43,601 nt of DNA, from the NCBI RefSeq assembly GCF_004519545.1, contig NZ_SDKM01000038.1:1-43601 (forward strand). The letters are read 5' to 3'. The stretch is from Nocardioides guangzhouensis (GTDB lineage Bacteria; Actinomycetota; Actinomycetes; Propionibacteriales; Nocardioidaceae). The notes beneath the pieces were generated by a model that searched no databases, was not told the origin of the DNA, and saw nothing but the letters and a program-made list of their open reading frames with translations. This document shows positions 39,511 to 43,601 of this stretch, one piece after another. How positions within the stretch are numbered: the first letter of the stretch is position 1; each line of letters opens with the position of its first letter. Both the position numbers and the translations under genes were made by a program.

Positions 39511-40302
39511 TCAGGGCAGGTCGTAGCTCAGCGCGAGCCCCCCGGCCCACGTGTCGCAGGTGCAGCCGGCCGGGTCCGGCAGGTCGCCGATCACCCGTGT
39601 CAGCAGGTCCTTGAGCCGCTCCACGTTGCGGGCGAACAGCGCGAAGATCTCCTCCTGGCCGACGCCCTCGCCCTCCTCGACACCGGCGTCCATGTCGGTG
39701 ACCAGCGCGAGCGTGGCGTAGCAGAGCCGCATCTCCCGGGCCAGCGCCGCCTCGGGAGCACCGGTCATGTTGACGAGGCTCCAGCCCTGGGCCGCGTAGT
39801 GCTGCGACTCCTCGCGGGTGGAGAACCGCGGACCCTCCACGACGACCATCGTCCCGCCGTCGGCGACGTCCACCTCCGCGATCAGGCGGGTGCGCAGGCG
39901 CGGGCAGTACGGATCGGCGAACGGCAGGTGCACCGCACCGGACTCGACGTAGCTGCCGGCCCTCCGCCACGTCCGGTCGACCAGCTGGTCGGGCACCACC
40001 AGGTCTCCGGTCGCCACCGACGGCAGCAGGCCGCCGACCGCGCACGGTCCCAGCACCTGCCGGACCCCGACGCTGCGCAGCGCCCACGGGTTGGCGCGGT
40101 AGTTGATCGCGTGCGGCGGGAACGCGTGCCCGGCGCCGTGCCGCGGCAGGAACGCCACCCGGCGTCCCGCGCAGGTGCCGATCGCCACCTGCGCCGACGG
40201 GTCGCCGTACGGCGTCCGGACCGACACCTCCTCAGAGTCCTCGAGGAACGAGTAGAACCCGCTGCCGCCGATGACGGCCACGTCCGCGCGGTGCGTGCTC
40301 AC
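39511..40302 (-). CDS. S-methyl-5'-thioadenosine / purine nucleoside phosphorylase (MTAP family)
   Basis: A 263-residue enzyme phosphorolysing a purine nucleoside. VAVIGGSGFYSF (phosphate loop), VAFLPRHGAGHAFPPHAINY (the PRHGxGHxxxPxxxNYRAN motif), VVVEGPRFSTREESQHYAAQ and VNMTGAPEAALAREMRLCYA (substrate pocket) are present. The NMT triplet favours methylthioadenosine over inosine/guanosine, though actinobacterial members may accept several 6-oxo or 6-amino purines. GTG start at 40302. It would recycle MTA from polyamine or SAM metabolism. Its 3' end lies 51 bases from the SOS box, so transcription runs towards recA. Confidence 0.88.
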   Translation of the reverse strand: MSTHRADVAVIGGSGFYSFLEDSEEVSVRTPYGDPSAQVAIGTCAGRRVAFLPRHGAGHAFPPHAINYRANPWALRSVGVRQVLGPCAVGGLLPSVATGDLVVPDQLVDRTWRRAGSYVESGAVHLPFADPYCPRLRTRLIAEVDVADGGTMVVVEGPRFSTREESQHYAAQGWSLVNMTGAPEAALAREMRLCYATLALVTDMDAGVEEGEGVGQEEIFALFARNVERLKDLLTRVIGDLPDPAGCTCDTWAGGLALSYDLP

Positions 40303-40351
40303 GGCCGCCACTCTGCCACTCAGGTCGACGCCGGCCCGGCCGACGGGCGAC

Positions 40352-40390
40352 GAGCAGCCGGCGCACCTCGACGCGGTACGCCGGCTGCTC
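40352..40390 (-). terminator. Terminator after the membrane-protein gene
   Basis: GAGCAGCCGGCG (40352-40363) and CGCCGGCTGCTC (40379-40390) form a perfect 12-bp stem with a 15-base loop, 26 bases beyond the stop at 40416. Confidence 0.7.
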
Positions 40391-40415
40391 CGTGCCCCGG
40401 ACGGACACCGCGCCG

Positions 40416-41102
40416 TCAGGCCCCCGTCGACGCCACCACCGGTCCCGTCACGCGCTCCGGGCTCTCGGCGCGGGCGATCCGCCGGCCGAGGATGCCGAAC
40501 GCGAACGCGGTCGGCAGCACCGTGCTGCCCAGCGACGTCACCATCGGGATCACGACCATCGCCGGGAGGTGGCAGGCCAGCAGCCACGCCGGCAGACCGA
40601 CACCGCGACGGCGGATCAGCACGATCCCGAGGAACGTGGTGCCCAGGACGTTGACCAGCAGCACCGGGATGGTCACCAGGAACACCGTGTCCAGCAGGCC
40701 GTAGTCCAGCGAGGTCCACTGCAGCCAGTACTCCGCCGCGACGCAGGCACAGGCGGCGACGAACGCCGGGACCACGATGCGCCACGCCCACTTCTCCGCA
40801 CCGGTGGGCTGCCGGCGCCGTCGTACGACGATCGCGCAGAGCGTGTAGGCCACGAACACCGGGAGCCAGATCTTGCCGAAAGTCAGGTACACGACGTCCG
40901 GGGACGCCCAGCCCAGCAACGGGTCGAGGAGCTTGTCCGCCGGCTCCGCCCACGCCGCCGTCAGCGGGTAGTCGAGGTCGGACTTCCCGTCCTCGGTCCG
41001 GAACCTGGCCAGCGCATGCAGCTGGCCCGCAACCAGTCCGAACCACGCCATCCACCACGCGAAGCGACCGATCCGCCGCTGCGCCTCCGCCGACTCGAAC
41101 AT
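40416..41102 (-). CDS. Polytopic membrane protein of unknown function
   Basis: A 228-residue protein with about five or six helices: 13-31 (FAWWMAWFGLVAGQLHALAR), 74-92 (YLTFGKIWLPVFVAYTLCAI), 106-125 (RIVVPAFVAACACVAAEYWL), 135-155 (LDTVFLVTIPVLLVNVLGTT) and 167-190 (GLPAWLLACHLPAMVVIPMV). HALARF and DPLLGWASPDVVY lie in loops. No family is recognised. A strong ribosome binding site (GGGGAGGATCTC) precedes the ATG at 41102. It is divergent from the NarL-type kinase at 41253, so it may be a target of that two-component system. Confidence 0.7.
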   Translation of the reverse strand: MFESAEAQRRIGRFAWWMAWFGLVAGQLHALARFRTEDGKSDLDYPLTAAWAEPADKLLDPLLGWASPDVVYLTFGKIWLPVFVAYTLCAIVVRRRRQPTGAEKWAWRIVVPAFVAACACVAAEYWLQWTSLDYGLLDTVFLVTIPVLLVNVLGTTFLGIVLIRRRGVGLPAWLLACHLPAMVVIPMVTSLGSTVLPTAFAFGILGRRIARAESPERVTGPVVASTGA

Positions 41103-41252
41103 GAGATCCTCCCCTCGCCCGGCGCCCGCTCGGCGCCACTGTCCGTCCACGCTAGGAACGCGTGAGCCCCGGGTCGTCGGCGCCGGGGTGGGTCCATTTC
41201 TCCACCCTGGGTTTGACGCCAGGTGCACCCGCGCCGGGCCTAACCTCGGAGG

Positions 41253-42368
41253 GTGGGCATCCGGCTACGCGCCTGGGACGTCCTTGTCCCGGCCTCGATC
41301 TACGCGCTCGGCGTCGTCGAGCTCCTCAGCGTGCAACCGGGCGGGTGGGAGTGGGCACTCCTGCTCGAAGGAGTGGCGTCGGTCCTGCTCGTGCTCCGCC
41401 GGCGGTTCCCGCTGGTGTCCGGGACCTCGGCGACGCTCGTCGTGCTCACGATGCCGTGGGCGGGGACCGAGCTGAACGACGTGTCCGCGCCGATCCTGGT
41501 GATGGCGGTCTCGTGCTACTCGTTCGCGCGCTGGATCGCGGGCTACCGCGGACTGGCGGGCATCGCCGTGATCCTTGCCGTCCTCGCCAGCGACTACATG
41601 TTCGCCGACGACCGGATGCACGACCTCTCTGACGTCGTCTTCGCACTGGCGCTGCTCAGCCCGCCGTACGTCTTCGGGCGGGTGGTCCGGCGCCTGGCCG
41701 ACCAGTCCGAGCAGCTGCGGCGGCAGCAGGCGCTGATCCGCGACCAGGCGGTGCGCGAGGAGCGGGACCGGATCGCGCGCGAGCTGCACGACGTGATCGC
41801 CCACTCGCTGAGCGCGATGGTCGTGCAGACCGCGGCGGCGCAGGACCTCGTGCGGCTCGACCCGGCGCGCGCCGTCGAGCTGCTCGACAACGTCGCCGAC
41901 ACCGGGCGGCGTGCCCTGGCGGAGACCGGTCGGCTGCTGCACCTGATCCGCGACGACGGCGACGAGCTCGGGCTGCGCCCGGCGCCGGGACTGGCCGACC
42001 TGCCGGCGCTGGTCGCCGACTTCCGCGCCCACGGGCTCGACGTCGAGGCGGACCTCGACCTCCCGGCCGCGCCGCTGACCGGCGGCGCCGACGTGTCGGC
42101 GTACCGGGTGGTGCAGGAGGCGCTGACCAACGCGCTCAAGTACGCCGACGGGCCGGTGCGGCTGCGGGTGGCGGCCGGCCCGGACCGGCTGGTCATCTCG
42201 TGCGCGAACCGGGTGGGGCGGGCGCACGCGCAGGGATCGGGACTCGGGCTGCAGGGCATGGCCGAGCGGGTCTCGCTGCTCGGCGGGACGTTGCGCACCG
42301 GCGACACCCCCGAGACCGGCTTCGTGCTCGACGTCGACATCCCGCTCGCCGTGGAGGGCGCCCGGTGA
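41253..42368 (+). CDS. NarL-type sensor histidine kinase
   Basis: A 371-residue membrane kinase from GTG 41253. Four hydrophobic segments fill residues 10-145 with almost no extracellular loops, so it may sense the membrane itself. The HisKA_3 motif is REERDRIARELHDVIAHSLS with H179; HATPase_c has VSAYRVVQEALTNALKYAD (N box) and GSGLGLQGMAERVSLLGGTL. This is the DesK/LiaS-like subgroup common in actinobacteria. TAACCT (41241-41246) is exactly 6 bases before the GTG, suggesting a leaderless mRNA, though GGAGG just upstream could also act as a ribosome site on a longer one. Confidence 0.9.
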   Translation: MGIRLRAWDVLVPASIYALGVVELLSVQPGGWEWALLLEGVASVLLVLRRRFPLVSGTSATLVVLTMPWAGTELNDVSAPILVMAVSCYSFARWIAGYRGLAGIAVILAVLASDYMFADDRMHDLSDVVFALALLSPPYVFGRVVRRLADQSEQLRRQQALIRDQAVREERDRIARELHDVIAHSLSAMVVQTAAAQDLVRLDPARAVELLDNVADTGRRALAETGRLLHLIRDDGDELGLRPAPGLADLPALVADFRAHGLDVEADLDLPAAPLTGGADVSAYRVVQEALTNALKYADGPVRLRVAAGPDRLVISCANRVGRAHAQGSGLGLQGMAERVSLLGGTLRTGDTPETGFVLDVDIPLAVEGAR

Positions 42369-43018
42369 CCCGGGTGGTCGTGGCCGACGACCAGGAGCTG
42401 GTGCGGACCGGGCTGCAGCTGGTGCTCGAGGCGCGGGGCTGCGACGTGGTCGGGGTCGCCGGCGACGGGCGTGAGGCGGTCGCGGTGGTGCGGGAGACGC
42501 AGCCGGACGTGGTGCTGATGGATATCCGGATGCCGGTGATGGACGGGATCGCGGCGACCCGGGCGATCACCGACGACGACCTGGCGACCCGGGTGCTGGT
42601 GCTCACGACGTACGACCTCGACCATTATGTGTACGACGCGCTGGCCGCCGGGGCGTCCGGCTTCCTCCTCAAGGCCACACCGCCGGACCGGCTGGTCGAG
42701 GGGATCCGGACCGTGTGCGCCGGCGAGACGCTGCTGGCGCCGAGCCTGACCACGCGGCTGATCGAGGAGTACCTCCGGCACCCACCAGCGCGTGACGGGG
42801 CCGACACCATGGCGGAGCTGACCGACCGGGAGCGGCAGGTGCTGCGGCTGATGGCTCGCGGGCTCTCGAACGACGACATCGCCGCGGAGCTGGTGGTGGC
42901 GCAGGCGACGGTGAAGACGCACGTCAACCGGGTGCTCGCGAAGCTCGGCGCGGTGACCCGGGTGCAGGCGGTGGTGCTGGCCTACGAGAGCGGCCTCGTG
43001 CGACCGGGCAGCGGCTAG
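42365..43018 (+). CDS. NarL/LuxR-family response regulator
   Basis: A 217-residue regulator starting GTG 42365 and overlapping the kinase stop (GTGA). The receiver domain has VVVADDQELVRTGL, the phosphoacceptor D53 in VVLMDIRMPVMDG, and the switch Lys in GFLLKATPPDRLVE. The C-terminal LuxR helix-turn-helix reads LTDRERQVLRLMARGLSNDD and IAAELVVAQATVKTHVNRVL. Partner of the preceding kinase; the target is unknown, with the divergent membrane protein at 40416 the nearest candidate. The stop overlaps the convergent hypothetical gene. Confidence 0.93.
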   Translation: MTRVVVADDQELVRTGLQLVLEARGCDVVGVAGDGREAVAVVRETQPDVVLMDIRMPVMDGIAATRAITDDDLATRVLVLTTYDLDHYVYDALAAGASGFLLKATPPDRLVEGIRTVCAGETLLAPSLTTRLIEEYLRHPPARDGADTMAELTDRERQVLRLMARGLSNDDIAAELVVAQATVKTHVNRVLAKLGAVTRVQAVVLAYESGLVRPGSG

Positions 43019-43404
43019 ACGGCTTCCTCGGGCAGCGGCAAGCGGCGCACTCCCCCGAGCCGGCGGTGGAACCGCACGTGGTCGGGGCGCGCGTCGAGGG
43101 CCTGCCACAGCGCCCGGTGGGCGGCCCACGGCAGCGGCTCGTCGCCGCGCAGCCAGGAGGCGCCGAACCCGATCCACACCGGCACCCACTGCGCCGCGCA
43201 GTCCCACGCGCCGCGGTGCTTCATCAGCAGCTCGCGCCGGACCTGGAACGCCGTGCGCGGCCCGTCGCTGCACACCGGCGCCGTCCGGATCGGCCACACC
43301 CGCAGGTCGAGCGACATCAGCTCGAGCTCGAGGTCCGCCAGCACGTGCGGGTCCACGAGCACGGTCGCGACGTTCTCGTGCGGGTGGCGTCTCACGTCCG
43401 GCAC
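43015..43404 (-). CDS. Hypothetical protein, Trp/Arg-rich
   Basis: A protein of about 129 residues from GTG 43404; GTGs at 43425 and 43395 are also in frame, and none has a clear ribosome binding site. Recognisable stretches are NVATVLVDPHVLADLELELM, LRVWPIRTAPVCSDGPRTAF and LLMKHRGAWDCAAQWVPVWI, then GASWLRGDEPLPWAAHRALW. The even composition and multiple Trp residues suggest a real cytosolic protein, but I recognise no family. It is convergent with the response regulator, with 4 bases of overlap at the stops. Confidence 0.55.
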   Translation of the reverse strand: MPDVRRHPHENVATVLVDPHVLADLELELMSLDLRVWPIRTAPVCSDGPRTAFQVRRELLMKHRGAWDCAAQWVPVWIGFGASWLRGDEPLPWAAHRALWQALDARPDHVRFHRRLGGVRRLPLPEEAV

Positions 43405-43494
43405 GCTAACCCGCCGGACCGACACCTGTCAGCGGTTGCCCGTCCACCCCGGGGTTCGTGTCGGTGGCAAGGCGCGACCGCTCGGCGTCCTGCA

Positions 43495-43535
43495 GTGGTG
43501 GAGGAGCGAGCGCCAGCGAGCGTCTCGAAACCACC
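43495..43535. repeat. Intergenic repeat of the GAGCGAGCGCCAGCGAGCG type
   Basis: GTGGTGGAGGAGCGAGCGCC, then AGCGAGCGTCTCGAAACCACC. The ends GTGGT/ACCAC are inverted and the core repeats GCGAGCG. I recognise this pattern from Nocardioides-type genomes, where similar intergenic elements recur; only one copy is present here. Confidence 0.5.
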
Positions 43536-43556
43536 GCAACGTGCACAGCTCGTCGA

Positions 43557-43600
43557 GACCGGGCACCTCGGCCAGCAAGACCGGGCACCTCGGCCGGCAA
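43557..43600. repeat. 22-bp tandem repeat, cut by the window end
   Basis: Two consecutive copies of a 22-bp unit, GACCGGGCACCTCGGCC followed by AGCAA (43557-43578) or GGCAA (43579-43600), differing at one base. The array may continue past the right edge. Confidence 0.75.
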
Positions 43601-43601
43601 G

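Noticed and set aside
43406..43600. Minus-strand 64-codon frame at the window end
   Set aside because: It runs through the intergenic repeat and the 22-bp array and has no start signal or homology.

Overview
The window is GC-rich actinobacterial chromosome, most likely Nocardioides or another Nocardioidaceae. This rests on strong GC bias at third codon positions, frequent CGTACG words, GTG starts, many start-stop overlaps, several apparently leaderless promoters, an actinobacterial HVDL cysteine leader peptide, a mycobacterial-type ferredoxin sulfite reductase, and a GAACACGTGTTC SOS box near recA. Species cannot be named from sequence alone.

Positions 1-4500 look like the scarred edge of a mobile region. 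They hold the first 47 codons of a P-type cation ATPase cut by the window edge, a secreted repeat protein, an IS481-like transposase relic that breaks off at a 15-bp tandem array, and a 46-bp piece matching the 3' half of a tRNA-Val(GAC) starting in the anticodon loop. Next comes an arsR/AHSA1 pair with a palindromic promoter-operator, followed by a second, more degenerate tRNA-end-like sequence and a terminator, then a DUF1269-type gene and a decayed XRE fragment beside an intact operator in front of a thioredoxin-reductase-like flavoprotein.

Positions 5724-10765 (minus) form a compact six-gene group 3b [NiFe]-hydrogenase (sulfhydrogenase type) operon: FeS subunit, cyclic-nucleotide-binding-domain protein, FAD/NAD(P) subunit, small subunit, large subunit, maturation protease. 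A truncated ROK gene, a TrkA-N potassium channel, a small membrane protein and a YihY protein follow. Divergent from YihY are an AidB-like acyl-CoA dehydrogenase, an Asp-nucleophile alpha/beta hydrolase and an APH-fold kinase.

Positions 17684-28892 hold a lipoprotein, a dicarboxylate symporter (dctA) with a CRP-like site facing its own CitA/DcuS-type two-component system, glycogen genes (glgC divergent from a GlgA/GlgM-type transferase), a possible Sm-like small protein, a large secreted GH13 alpha-amylase and a four-helix membrane protein. Positions 28871-34112 hold glyA and an assimilatory sulfur operon: leader peptide, sulfite reductase, CysX-like zinc-ribbon protein, APS reductase and sirohydrochlorin chelatase.

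Positions 34203-43404 hold a translationally coupled PPK2 / HipA-like kinase / DUF3037 operon, an acetyltransferase, a phosphoribosyltransferase, recX-recA, an MTA/purine nucleoside phosphorylase, a membrane protein, a NarL-type two-component system and a hypothetical gene. The window closes with an intergenic repeat and the start of a 22-bp tandem array. The best candidates for less described biology are the PPK2-HipA-DUF3037 operon, the domain-only sensor protein inside the hydrogenase operon, and the tRNA-Val-bounded arsR cassette.
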